This document shows positions 34,301-42,009 of a DNA stretch of 64,000 nucleotides, in pieces. Source of the DNA: Aulostomus chinensis (taxonomy: Eukaryota > Chordata > Actinopteri > Syngnathiformes > Aulostomidae); assembly GCA_037954235.1 (NCBI GenBank), contig JBBMOA010000015.1, positions 437,501 to 501,500 of the forward strand, read 5' to 3'. Each line of letters opens with the position of its first letter. Positions within the stretch are counted from its first letter, which is position 1. The translations under genes were made by a program, and so were the position numbers. Under the pieces are notes generated by a model that searched no databases, was not told the origin of the DNA, and worked only from the letters and a program-made list of their open reading frames with translations.

Positions 34301-35600
34301 GCCCTAGATTCATCTTTGTTGTCCCAGACCACACCATCGCACAGTAGTCTAATTGTGACGGTGCCAGAGTCTGCAGGACTGAGCTCCAGAGCTTTTTTCC
34401 ATCATGTTTTATGTCATCAATCCTAGATTTATAATATTTTTTTCTTCTTTTGGTTTAGTTTAGTGACACAGTTCCTAAGTTTATGATATATCTGCCAATC
34501 AAACATACAGCTAACCCTACTTGCTACATCTTTGCATCATCTCTTTGAGTCATTAAGGCTTTTAATTCATCATCCACCCGAGGGGCCGCAGTGGCTCCAA
34601 CCGTCAGCTTCTCCCGGGCGCGTGCTTGTCCATCATGGGAGGCAATTTTTGGCCCTGCTTTTGGAACTTTAGGTTTCCTGGATGTGGCCACCAAATTGTG
34701 ATCACTAAAGCTAACGGGAACAGTTATAGCTTTGGAGCAGAGTTCAACAGAACTAGTATCAATAATAGATACGATCAATACGGGGAGATGAAACAGTTCC
34801 TAGCACCCTGGTCAGTTGGCCAGTGACTTGAATGAGATTACAGGCTCTGATTACATTGAGAACGTTGGGTTTGTTCCAAGGAAGTTTGTGCTTACGTCTC
34901 CTGAGACATCGATGTCTCTATTTTCATCGCATGCTCTTTCAAACCTTTCACACAAATTGTCAAGATACTGACTGTTAGAACTTGGTGGCCTGTACCAGCA
35001 TCCTAGTAAGATGGGTTCTAAATGGGGCAGGTGAACCTGGGACCAAAGCATTTCGACATCACCACATGAAATCCTCTCTGACCTGAACAGAGATGTGGTT
35101 CTGGATGTAAACTGCTACTCCTCCCCCTTCATGGTCTCTATCTTTCCTGTAGATTTTGTATCTCTGTAGTCCTACTGCATCATCGACTGTATCATCTAAA
35201 TGTGTTTCAGAAATGGTGAGAATATGAAGTTATGAATGAAGAGATGATGTATGAAAACCCAGAACATCGAATCAGGCGCCGAGTGGTGCTGTCGGCAGGA
35301 AGCAGGCGACACGTTAAACACGTCTCTTACTTCTCTTCTGGTCCTCAGGTTCAGTACCAGAAGTGTTTAGTGGCCCAGACTCCGCCTCCCCGGACCAAAC
35401 TGTGGCATGTGACCCCATCTAAAGTCAAGCGGGCCAACTCCATGGATGGCGCTGCCTTTCCTCCACTCTCATCCCACCTGCACAATGGCAGTGGTGCCGC
35501 CATGATGCCACGGATCGCCAAGGGGAACAGCAGCAGTGTGAGGAAGGGCATGATGGCGTTCTTTGAGACCTTCCGTAACAAACAGGCTGCCACGTCCTAA
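19665..35600 (+). CDS. apbb3: Amyloid beta precursor protein-binding family B member 3 (Fe65L2), complete (476 aa)
   Basis: Fe65-family adaptor: a WW domain binds Pro-rich partners and PTB domains bind NPxY-type tails such as that of APP. Thirteen coding exons join in phase into 477 codons, near the 486 aa I recall for human APBB3. WW domain about 31-59 (LPSGWRTIKD, with Trp35, Tyr45-Tyr46 and Trp56); PTB1 about 107-240 (CFTVRSLGWLQV, RVWGVG, FAFVAGDKDSCMLKCHVF); PTB2 about 267-410 (FDVQYIGNLPVSRAMGMEVL, VRFLTFLGVG, FECHVFWCEPDAG). The start matches the family's M-GKDYMLAII. A second ATG follows immediately, so the first residue is not fixed. Introns hold an RTE LINE, two minisatellites, GT arrays and a Penelope-like insertion. 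Confidence 0.96.
19714..21951. other. apbb3 intron 1
   Basis: 2.2 kb of non-coding DNA, with a G run near 20250. No element or further exon recognised. Confidence 0.45.
21952..22115 (+). CDS. apbb3: apbb3 coding exon 2 (WW domain)
   Basis: Acceptor TTTTCCCAG, donor GTGAAA. Holds the whole WW domain, from LPSGW to TQWQHP. Confidence 0.96.
22180..22434. repeat. 21-bp minisatellite, about 12 copies
   Basis: Unit TAGCTCAGGTTTGTGTCATGC, interspersed with a variant carrying CAAGCTTGTG. It fills most of the 333-nt apbb3 intron 2. Confidence 0.97.
22449..22504 (+). CDS. apbb3: apbb3 coding exon 3
   Basis: Acceptor TGTTTTAG, donor GTAACG. Encodes the low-complexity linker EEVVSQTSSRQTDSAPKD. Supported mainly by splice sites and phase. 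Confidence 0.8.
22531..22592. repeat. Alternating purine-pyrimidine tract (GC)n(CA)n
   Basis: GCGCGCACGCGCGCGC followed by about 22 CA units inside the 124-nt apbb3 intron 3. The sequence type is prone to Z-DNA. Confidence 0.9.
22629..22677 (+). CDS. apbb3: apbb3 coding exon 4
   Basis: Acceptor CTCTCAG, donor GTATGA. Encodes RSSWHEESLCSHDSNSK, the linker before PTB1. Phase fits both neighbours. Confidence 0.8.
22678..23210. other. apbb3 intron 4, left of the LINE
   Basis: Non-coding. No feature seen. Confidence 0.4.
23211..26500 (-). mobile_element. RTE-type LINE, broken, in apbb3 intron 4
   Basis: Antisense to apbb3. In element order: a GC-rich 5' leader (about 26500-26330), an APE-type endonuclease in pieces (start METWNIRTMYQAGK near 26170; QCYAPTSD; MGDFNAKIG near 25720; SDHHLLVGKFKL near 25455), then reverse transcriptase at 25221-24000 (AAGPDNIPPEALK, FRKDRSCTDHIATL, FIDFEKAFDSLDR, KTGVKQGCLLSPF and the catalytic LDFADD). 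The C-terminal region follows (YLGSVVDTTGG, WSWIGHTLRKPA, GKRKRGRPRNSWRR). A short AAGTCAAGTAAGT tail near 23250 fits RTE 3' ends. Frameshifts and stops break it into at least five pieces. Confidence 0.92.
26501..26816. other. apbb3 intron 4, right of the LINE
   Basis: Non-coding. Ends with a triplicated TTTAATCTG motif (26758-26798) and the exon-5 polypyrimidine tract. Confidence 0.45.
26817..26966 (+). CDS. apbb3: apbb3 coding exon 5
   Basis: Acceptor CCCTCCAG, donor GTGAGG. Encodes the start of PTB1 (CFTVRSLGWLQVEEEDLSPG) through LGAWGE; exactly 50 codons. Confidence 0.96.
27130..27257 (+). CDS. apbb3: apbb3 coding exon 6
   Basis: Acceptor GTCTGCAG, donor GTGAGC. Encodes GREMMLVLKKDTLMLLDPLD and the PTB1 core strand IINIRVWGVG. 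Confidence 0.96.
27345..27945. repeat. 22-bp minisatellite, about 27 copies
   Basis: Unit type AACGGATCCCACGGTGGAGCAT, alternating with GGGTCAAACAGTGGACCGTA-like variants, in apbb3 intron 6. Confidence 0.97.
27946..28648. other. apbb3 intron 6, between minisatellite and microexon
   Basis: Non-coding. At 28440-28545 there are three tandem copies of a GTGCTAAGCTAGGCTAAC-like motif, related to the core of the camk2a 67-bp repeat. Confidence 0.5.
28649..28654 (+). CDS. apbb3: apbb3 6-nt microexon
   Basis: GGACAG flanked by CTGGGCAG and GTAACC. It adds Arg-Asp in frame between exon 6 (ending NNGR) and exon 8 (starting DFAFVA), giving GRDRDFAF, the reading I recall for human APBB3. Fe65 (APBB1) has a 6-nt neuronal alternative exon at the same place in PTB1. 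Skipping keeps the frame. Confidence 0.8.
28766..28838. repeat. (GT)n microsatellite before apbb3 exon 8
   Basis: About 36 GT units with two interruptions, ending 7 nt from the acceptor. It occupies the place of the polypyrimidine tract. Confidence 0.95.
28846..28960 (+). CDS. apbb3: apbb3 coding exon 8
   Basis: Acceptor GTTTTCAG just after a GT tract, donor GTTCGT (weak). Encodes the PTB1 end: FAFVAGDKDSCMLKCHVF and AIAAALHEMCAK. Confidence 0.95.
28961..29909. other. apbb3 intron 8
   Basis: Non-coding and AT-rich near 29130-29280. No element assigned. Confidence 0.45.
29910..29991 (+). CDS. apbb3: apbb3 coding exon 9
   Basis: Acceptor GTCTGCAG, donor GTGACC. Encodes the inter-PTB linker ending ESISPEDLPRQ, a conserved Fe65-family motif. 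Confidence 0.93.
30073..30156 (+). CDS. apbb3: apbb3 coding exon 10
   Basis: Acceptor TGTTTCAG, donor GTAGGA. Encodes the start of PTB2: VEFLEAVRQQVQRFDVQYIG then NLPVSRAMG. Confidence 0.95.
30157..30724. other. apbb3 intron 10, left part
   Basis: Non-coding. No element seen before the GT array. Confidence 0.4.
30725..31337. repeat. GT-rich array, about 600 bp, ending at the apbb3 exon-11 acceptor
   Basis: Imperfect GT repeats with interspersed GTCTGT and GTTTGT. Open frames on both strands (CVCV and HTHT) are artefacts. The final AG of the intron is the edge of the array. Confidence 0.96.
31338..31453 (+). CDS. apbb3: apbb3 coding exon 11
   Basis: Acceptor TGTGTGTAG, the edge of a 600-bp GT-rich array; donor GTACGA. 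Encodes MEVLNRAIESIMNSTDRDDW through VTDNVLSLWKGE in PTB2. Confidence 0.94.
31454..32166. other. apbb3 intron 11
   Basis: Non-coding. Nothing recognised. Confidence 0.4.
32167..32346 (+). CDS. apbb3: apbb3 coding exon 12
   Basis: Acceptor TTCACAG, donor GTGAGT. Sixty codons of the PTB2 core: VRFLTFLGVGHDSHTFAVIV, FECHVFWCEPDAG and AVQAACM. Confidence 0.96.
32347..32910. other. apbb3 intron 12, left part
   Basis: Non-coding. AT-rich from 32650 to 32820. No element assigned. Confidence 0.4.
32911..33993. mobile_element. Inverted (head-to-head) Penelope-like element insertion with target-site duplication
   Basis: A 1.06-kb insertion bounded by GGCCTCATTCTGA at 32911-32923 and 33981-33993. Two copies of the same sequence face each other around about 33526. 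The left arm (minus strand) encodes REDRWFERGVKEAIHVR and PSLNRGGGLRHFLSPIYN, the C-terminal end of the GIY-YIG endonuclease region of Penelope-like elements. The right arm (plus strand, near 33563-33690) encodes the same segment. Both outer arms carry GAAACGTCTTCAAGATAAAC. The left arm keeps about 115 bp near the axis that the right arm lacks, and further internal differences exist. No RT domain remains. Confidence 0.85.
34240..35230 (-). mobile_element. LINE fragment (endonuclease region, L2/Rex1-like)
   Basis: On the minus strand, GCWYRPPSSNSQYLDNLCE (near 34990-34935) and SDHNLVATSRKPKVPK (near 34700-34660) match the endonuclease portion of L2/Rex1-type fish LINEs. The catalytic Asp region (GDVSTNFLG) looks eroded. 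Broken frames, in apbb3 intron 12. Confidence 0.7.
35349..35600 (+). CDS. apbb3: apbb3 coding exon 13 (terminal)
   Basis: Acceptor GTCCTCAG. Encodes VQYQKCLVAQTPPP, the KVKRANSMD segment and the C-terminal FFETFRNKQ tail, ending in TAA. Confidence 0.96.
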   Translation, partial: VQYQKCLVAQTPPPRTKLWHVTPSKVKRANSMDGAAFPPLSSHLHNGSGAAMMPRIAKGNSSSVRKGMMAFFETFRNKQAATS

Positions 35601-36720
35601 TGAGGGGGCAGGACCATCAGCCGCACTGGCATGCCTTCAATGGCCTGCTTGTAATGACAGCGGGCGGAGACCTGATGGAGGTGGTCCGGTCATCACCATT
35701 CTGTTTTTTTGGACTTGAAAAATGACCCGTGGCCATGTTGGTTTCACCTGTTGCTGTGGCACGATTGGCAGTTCAAAGTGTCGCACAGTGACAGGATGCT
35801 AACATGGAGGCTCAAGTTAACACAACAAAAGAGGACAAACACCTGCTGCAAAAAGTGTCAGCATCAGCCTCGCCGCCGTCCTCGCCACCAGTGGGGTCAC
35901 AGATGTGACCTCACCTGCAAATCCTTGTGTAATGCTGAGACCTCAGTCTGCTTCAAACACGCACAGAAGCACAGAAGTCAGTGATTGAGTCAGTGATGGC
36001 TGCATTCCATTTAGCTCCTGGAGTTGCAGGGTCCCGCTACAGCACACGCCCCCTCGCCAAGGACTGTCAGAATATGTCCTCTTGGAAGCGCCAGCGTGCT
36101 CGTGGGATTTGCTGCCTCTGAACATCCCAGGGTCCTTAGGTTGGGCCGCCAGAGGCCAGTGAGGATGCTACGATGCTAACATGACAAAACTGAACGCTGA
36201 ATCATCAAGTCAGTCACATGACCTTTGATCGTGAACACAACTGACTTCAGTACTTTTACTCCAAAACTAGCATGCGTGTGCTGGTCTTTCAGGCGTGTAA
36301 TTACAATAAATGTGTATCATACATTTTGCACACGTGTCAGACCAGCTGACAGCGTTCAACCTCCAGGTGGCGCTGGAACACAGAGAAGCACATTTTTTTA
36401 TTTTACCCCCCCCCCCCCCCCCCCATGCAGCACCTGGCCTGCACACATGGAGGTAGCTGGATCTGGTGATGTCCACCACGCCACCTTTAGTCGTTCAAAC
36501 TTCGAGGCTGTTGATGACGCCCCCTCCCCAACCCCCATGGTGTCAGGTTCTGCTGGAATGAACTCTCACAGAACGCTGAGGACACTGCTGGGTTCTCCAG
36601 GAAAGCACCTGGATGCTGTTAACTTCACCTGAAGCAGCAGGTGTTTGTTCCTCTTCATGTGTGTAAATCTGCAACATGAAATGATGTCATGTACAAATGA
36701 ACAAATAAACAAATTCAAAC
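35601..36720 (+). other. apbb3: apbb3 3' UTR and downstream
   Basis: Contains AATAAA at 36305-36310 (about 705 nt past the stop) and at 36704-36709; either could end the transcript. A poly-C run lies at 36407-36424. Confidence 0.5.
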
Positions 36721-36989
36721 ATTTTTCTCTCTGCTTGCTGGAAGCTGATTTCGTGGACGAACAGCTTCACCTGAATTCAGGTGAGAAACGCAGCCGATCT
36801 GTGCTGGGATTAATGGGAACAGCCTGAGGGCGTTAAGTTGGCTAAACTGTCCTGAAACGAATACAACAACAGACATGACGTCAGAAAGACGACAACAAGT
36901 CGAGTAGGAACACGTGAACAAACAAATCATATTCTTCTCATCAAATTCTTGTTAAGTATGTTGATCATCGATCACTTGTGTTCATCATC

Positions 36990-37111
36990 AGAAAGTGTTT
37001 CACGCCCCTCTGACGTCACCGTTTCCTCGCACCCCGCCGCTGTCTCCTCGCGCTCCTCCGTCAGTCCTCAGACGGGAGGAGACACCGGCGGTTGGACGCT
37101 CGCGACGAGAA
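36990..37111 (+). promoter_or_regulatory. cystm1: CpG-rich promoter / probable non-coding exon 1 of cystm1
   Basis: GC- and CpG-rich block ending in GACGAGAAG and a strong donor GTGAGTCC at 37112. A perfect CRE (TGACGTCA) lies at 37011-37018. The next plus-strand gene is cystm1, and an acceptor-like TTTCCTGCAG ends at 41699, in front of its start codon. Linking the two is inference. Confidence 0.5.
37011..37018. promoter_or_regulatory. CRE palindrome TGACGTCA
   Basis: Perfect CREB/ATF consensus at the left edge of the CpG-rich block, a typical core-promoter position. Confidence 0.5.
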
Positions 37112-37863
37112 GGTGAGTCCGAGCTGCTTCACGTCATCACTTCACCACAAACACCTTCTGTTGCTTATTTATTCACATCTTTCTTATCTTCCATACGATG
37201 GCGGTACCTGTTGCGCATGCGCAGTTGAAATGGTCAAAGTTGTGAAAGAACTCATTCAATCGTGGAAAAAGTACTCAGCCAGCATTTGAGCCGGAAGTGG
37301 CCACCAAACGGGCAGAGAACGAAGCTCCTGCGGTTCTGGCGACCGTAACATTTCTGGTTTTCACGCTCAGGTGGAACACAAGAACAAATATGTGCTGATT
37401 TGATCGTCATCGTGTTCCAAAATCGAAGAGAACCGCGTTTAAGGTGAGACATGAGAACCTGGACCCTGCTGGAGAGGGTGCTTCTAGGCTTTCAAATCGG
37501 TGTTGATGCTGAAGTTGTTCATCATTCGAGTGGAAACTGTGAAGCTCAGCTGGGTGAAGACAAACAAAGAGACAGTCAGCAACAGGACAGATGCTGGCGT
37601 TACCATGGAAACCCCTCTATTAGATTAGAGCAGGTATGAGGCTGGCGGATCAGCTGACCAGGAGTTCCCAAAGAGGAGACCATTGTTCGTCCAAGTGTTG
37701 TCCGCCTTGACATCCCATAATACAACAGGCCTCAGTGACCTCAGACGAGCAGGTCTGTTGTTTGACTCCAGAAGGTCACATGACACGAGGCGTTTTTAAT
37801 GTTTGCTGCAAAAACTAGATTTCAGCTCAGTGACCTCACACCAAGATATTGAATGTTGACCTC
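37112..37863. other. Between the cystm1 leader exon and the retroposon
   Basis: Non-coding. Nothing recognised. Confidence 0.4.
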
Positions 37864-40250
37864 AGACATCTCATGGGGGGGTTGGGGGCCCTGGGCCTTG
37901 GTGCCGGGGATCCGCGCCGGTCCCCCGGCGGGGTCCTGCGGTGGGGGGGCTGTGCTCGCCCGGTCCCCGGGCACTGGCGGGGCGTGCTGGGGCAAGTTTG
38001 CCCCCGGACGCTGGGAGGAGGGTGGGGAAGGAAGGTTAGGTGGGGGTTGGAGAGGGAGGGGGGTTGAGGGGGAGGGGGGTCAGAGGGGGGAGGGAGGTAA
38101 GGGGGTGAAGAGGGAGGTAGAGGTGGATTGCTTGGTACCTGGGACTTGCTGGCCTGGGACCCTGCCGCTCCCCCGGGGGGTCGCACCCACATTTGGGAGG
38201 GGTTTGCTAACCTCGGCCCGTCCTCGGGCGGGCTGGGCCCTGGCGCGATGTCCTGGACTGCCGCCACTCCCGGACAATGTGAGGATGCTGGGGGACGTCT
38301 GAGGGATGGGGGCTGACCTCCTTGATGCTGATCGAACTGGGGGCCCTGACCACGGGCTGCTGACTGGGGGTTCCGCCATGCACCGGGGGCCTGGGCCCTC
38401 CCTGCCCTCGCACTGCACGGTGGTGGGCCCTCTGCCCGGATCTCCGGACAGTGCCCCTTGGTGCTCCAATCTGACCCCTGGACCAGGGAGGCTAGACTCC
38501 CTGTCGGCTGGTTGCAGGGGTGACGGGGTGGTCAGCGGGGCCAGTCTGGAAGTTGGCCCCCTGCAGGTCTGGCCCATTCCTCAGCCCCTCTCATCGCCTC
38601 TCTGTCCCATCACATCACATCTCATGTGTCACTAGGCCTTGAGGGGCTGGACCCCCCAATTTTAATCACATCGTAGACATTTAGGGCTTGGGGGAGTGCA
38701 TGAGGATGTACTGGGAGACTCTGCCGTCTGCAACCGGCGGGGCTCCCATGCCCTGGGTGCCTCCGCCAATTTTAACTACATTCTAGTCATCCACATCATC
38801 ACATCTACATTCCCATGCACAACACGCACCCTGCACCATGTTGGGATGGGGGGCAGCTGGAGCAGGGAGTGGGTCCATTGCTGCCTCCTTTGCTGACTGC
38901 ACCATTGCAGGCCTGGGGGCCTGGCCGGTGCTCTTGGGGGGGGGGGGTGGTCCTCCTTCCGGCGTGGTGGTTGGGCTGGGGTTGGTCGCGGGCCTTGCTG
39001 TTGTACGGTGGATCGCTCGCTGGCAGTTTCACTCAGTCTGAGGTGCCCTGGACCGTATCAGCATCTATGGAGTACTCAGCCCCTGGATGGAGGAAGATGA
39101 GAGTATGATTGTTTTGTCTGGGGGTGGCGGTCCTGGGCGTGCGTGCCTTCGGCTCACCCCGGCGGGCGGGCTGGACCTTTCCGGGGAGTGGGGGGTCCTG
39201 GCTGGCTGGCTGGTGGTGCCCTATAGCCCGAAGTCCGCCTGCTCTGGGGGGAGGGGGAGAACAGGGGATGAGTAGAGGGGATGGGGATCGAGGGTTGGGG
39301 GGGATAGCTCTGTACGGGGTAGGTGGGCCTGGTCGTTGTGGTGGGCTGTGGTTGCCCCGCCTGGGTGTGGGGTGTGGGTGGGTGTCAGCCTCGCTGCTGG
39401 CGGACCTCTTGGGGGGCTCTGGTCGTGTCTTGGGCTGGGGGGCCCTGTGCCCCTGGGCTCTGCTCATGCTGTGGGGGGGGGGGGGTCCCGCAGGACCGGG
39501 GTCCTCTCTGCCCCGTCTCTCTGTGGGTTGCTTCCGGGTGGGGGTTCCTGCTCCTATACTTTCCTATGGGTCCTGTCATGGGTTGGACCTGTGGCTGTTT
39601 CCTGGGGGAGGGGTGGCCTGGGGTCCCTGTGTCCTGGGGGTTTCTGGGTGCTCTGGTGGCCTGGTCCTGACCTACCTGCTATCCTGGACTGGGGGTGCAA
39701 TGTCCTGGCCCCCCCACATCAGCTTCAGCCAGCTACCCACAGTATCTTAGACAAACCGTAGCACACACACATACACACACACATACACACGCGCGCATAC
39801 ACACACACAAACACTCATGCGGCGCACAACTGACCCATCATCACACACTCAGACATTTATCTAAAAATTATATTAAACCAAATGGTAACCCTGCACTGGA
39901 AATTCTGCTAGCAATGTTTTTCCCTTTTTTTTTCTTTTCTCCTCTCTGTTGTTGTTGTTACTTTTTCTTTGTTTGTTTGTTTTTTTCTGCTATTTTTGTT
40001 CTTGTTTTTGTCCCCCCCCCTGTCTTCCCTGTCCTGTCCCTGTTCTCTCTCTCTGTCCTCTCCTGTCCTCAGTCCAGTAGCTTCACCAATGAACCAACAC
40101 CATTCCTAATAAAGTTAAACACAGATGGTGACAGGAGGAGTTGATCAGGTTCCTCCTTTGCAGAGTAAAACTGCTTCAGAACAACAAGGCACCAGGAACA
40201 TGGATGCTGCTGAACAGGACAGGGGAAAAAAAAAAAAAAGACATCTCATG
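37864..40250 (+). mobile_element. GC-rich poly(A) retroposon, 2.36 kb, with target-site duplication
   Basis: Body about 37876-40238, flanked by AGACATCTCATG at 37864-37875 and 40239-40250, ending in a run of A. The 5' two-thirds is very G-rich on the plus strand, has long but unrecognisable frames and no RT or endonuclease motif. The 3' part has a CA/CG dinucleotide tract (39764-39810), a pyrimidine-rich zone (39915-40070) and AATAAA near 40110. A nearly identical 3' part lies inverted at 51226-51706. Target duplication plus poly(A) implies LINE-type integration. The family is unknown to me; it may be non-autonomous or an internally deleted LINE. Confidence 0.8.
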
Positions 40251-40592
40251 TGGCAGTTCTGTCTCTGGGTGAGTCATGAACATGCAGAACAACACACATG
40301 ACGTCAGGTCACATGATCATGTCATCATGGAAGTTCCAAGATCCTTCCGTCATATTCTGGACAAAATGATTGACCTTGGTTCTCTGGTTCTTCGTCAGCG
40401 CTCTGGCTTCCTCCTGGTTTCATTCGCTCAAATAGCCTCAGCAGCGTCTCGAGGCTGTCGGTCGCCTGCGTCCCATGGCAGAGAACGCCAGGACACTCCA
40501 GGCATCCATGTTTTCTGAACATTACATTGAGCGCACCTTGATGAACAGGCCGATGGGGTGTAAAATGTCCCGGCTGTAATCTGTGTCTGGAT

Positions 40593-41234
40593 AGGGTTCC
40601 CACGCGTCCTGGAAAACCTGGAAAATGATTGACCAATTTTACAGTCATGGAAAACACATGGAAAATGAGAAAAAGGGACAAATGTCCTGGAAATGGTTGA
40701 CATTTCCTGGAAACTTATTTATCCTCCCCCTGCCTCGTGAGCGAATGCTAATGGGTTATCAGTTACGCACATGCATGTCGCTTCTCTGCCTCTATTCGGC
40801 GCCGCGCCCCACGTGACGCCACCGGCCAAACAAATTTGCATTTCAGCTTAGAGCGCTTCTGAAACCCCGGGTTCTCGGTTTATTTTTTCACTGATTTAGC
40901 GACTTTTCAGACGCCGTTAAGAATTTAGTGACTAGAGACCAAACTAGCGACTCTAAGTTGAAAAGTGTCGCTGGTGTTGGTCCATGAGTGTGAGGTTGTT
41001 CTCTCCCGCGGCTGCAGCCTCCTCTCGGTTCTAAATTACGGCCATGGACTGCACATCAAATGTATGAGTAACAAACATGGAAACAATCTGGTAAATGCAA
41101 GTTACAACTGTAGAAAAGAACACTTCCAAAGTGTGAGGGGGACAGAGACGTGCAGTAGCGTATGACGTCAGGATTTGTCTCTAGCCGCTGAAAAAGTCTT
41201 GGAAAATAATTTCAGGGAAAGAGTGGGAACCCTG
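40593..41234. mobile_element. Probable non-autonomous hAT-like DNA transposon
   Basis: Ends AGGGTTCCCAC (40593-40603) and GTGGGAACCCTG (41223-41234) are inverted. Both sub-termini carry TCCTGGAAAA / TTTTCCAAGA-like motifs. No transposase and no exact 8-bp target duplication (only CTGGA shared at both flanks). Confidence 0.55.
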
Positions 41235-41842
41235 CTGGAGTTCTCAGCAGCTGGTAGTGACGTTGGAGACTCTGGTTCTGGTGATGTTTTTGGTGGAGGT
41301 TTCATTAGAGCTCAGCTGCAACAGCAAAACTGTAAAACTGCTGTCGTGCCTGCTAACGTGTTGCTCACCTTAGCAGGCCTGCTAACATTGCTAACGTTCA
41401 CATAACCTGCTAACTTGCTCTCAGGTGCCTCATCAAGCTTGATCAGATCAATTCTTTAATGTAACCTCACACGTGTTCCATGAGGTAGTTCTGTGTGCGC
41501 TTTGCCTGATGTGATTCTAGTCAACTCCTGCGTTGGAAGGTTTATCTGTGCAGCTGCCTCTCATGGTCTGGTTGAAGGTTCCTTCTGTCACTTGCTGTAG
41601 CTTCTGGAACTGTCCGTCATGTCTACTAATGTTAGCATGTAAACGCAGGTAAGCCTTCTAGCAACGGACAATTGATAAATTTTCTTTGTTTCCTGCAGCG
41701 TGAAGCGAAGTGAGGAGCTCATTTAAGGGCGAGTTAGCAAGGACCCAAGCAGCCTGTAGCACAGAGAGCAGTGACGTTACGCTGTGAGGAGACACAAGCT
41801 AGGGCCAAAACAATCTTCCTGTCTCCTGTGTTTCCCTCATAG
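41235..41842. other. Upstream of the cystm1 start exon
   Basis: Non-coding. Contains the acceptor-like TTTCCTGCAG ending at 41699, which may begin the exon carrying the cystm1 start codon. Confidence 0.4.
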
Positions 41843-41846
41843 ATCA

Positions 41847-41951
41847 TCATCCATCTATCCATCCGTCCATCCATCCATCCGTCCGTCCATCCGTCCGTCC
41901 ATCCATCCGTCCGTCCATCCATCTATCCATACATCCATCTATCCATCTATC
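41847..41951. repeat. (ATCC)n/(GTCC)n tetranucleotide repeat abutting the cystm1 ATG
   Basis: About 25 imperfect CATC/CGTC tetranucleotides ending 3-4 bp before the start codon. If the acceptor ending at 41699 is used, this repeat is transcribed as 5' UTR. Confidence 0.93.
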
Positions 41952-41954
41952 CAA

Positions 41955-42009
41955 ATGAGTGAGCAGCCCCCACCATACGCCCCTCCCCCCCCTGGTGGCT
42001 TCAATACAG
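41955..42009 (+). CDS. cystm1: cystm1 coding exon 1
   Basis: Encodes MSEQPPPYAPPPPGGFNT plus one base, donor GTGTGT (weak). Confidence 0.85.

Noticed and set aside
37836..39761. Overlapping Gly/Pro-rich ORFs as genes
   Set aside because: They lie inside the GC-rich retroposon, are open on both strands because of composition, and show no known domain.
40593..41234. Firm hAT assignment
   Set aside because: Termini fit, but no exact 8-bp target duplication was found; kept only as a probable element.
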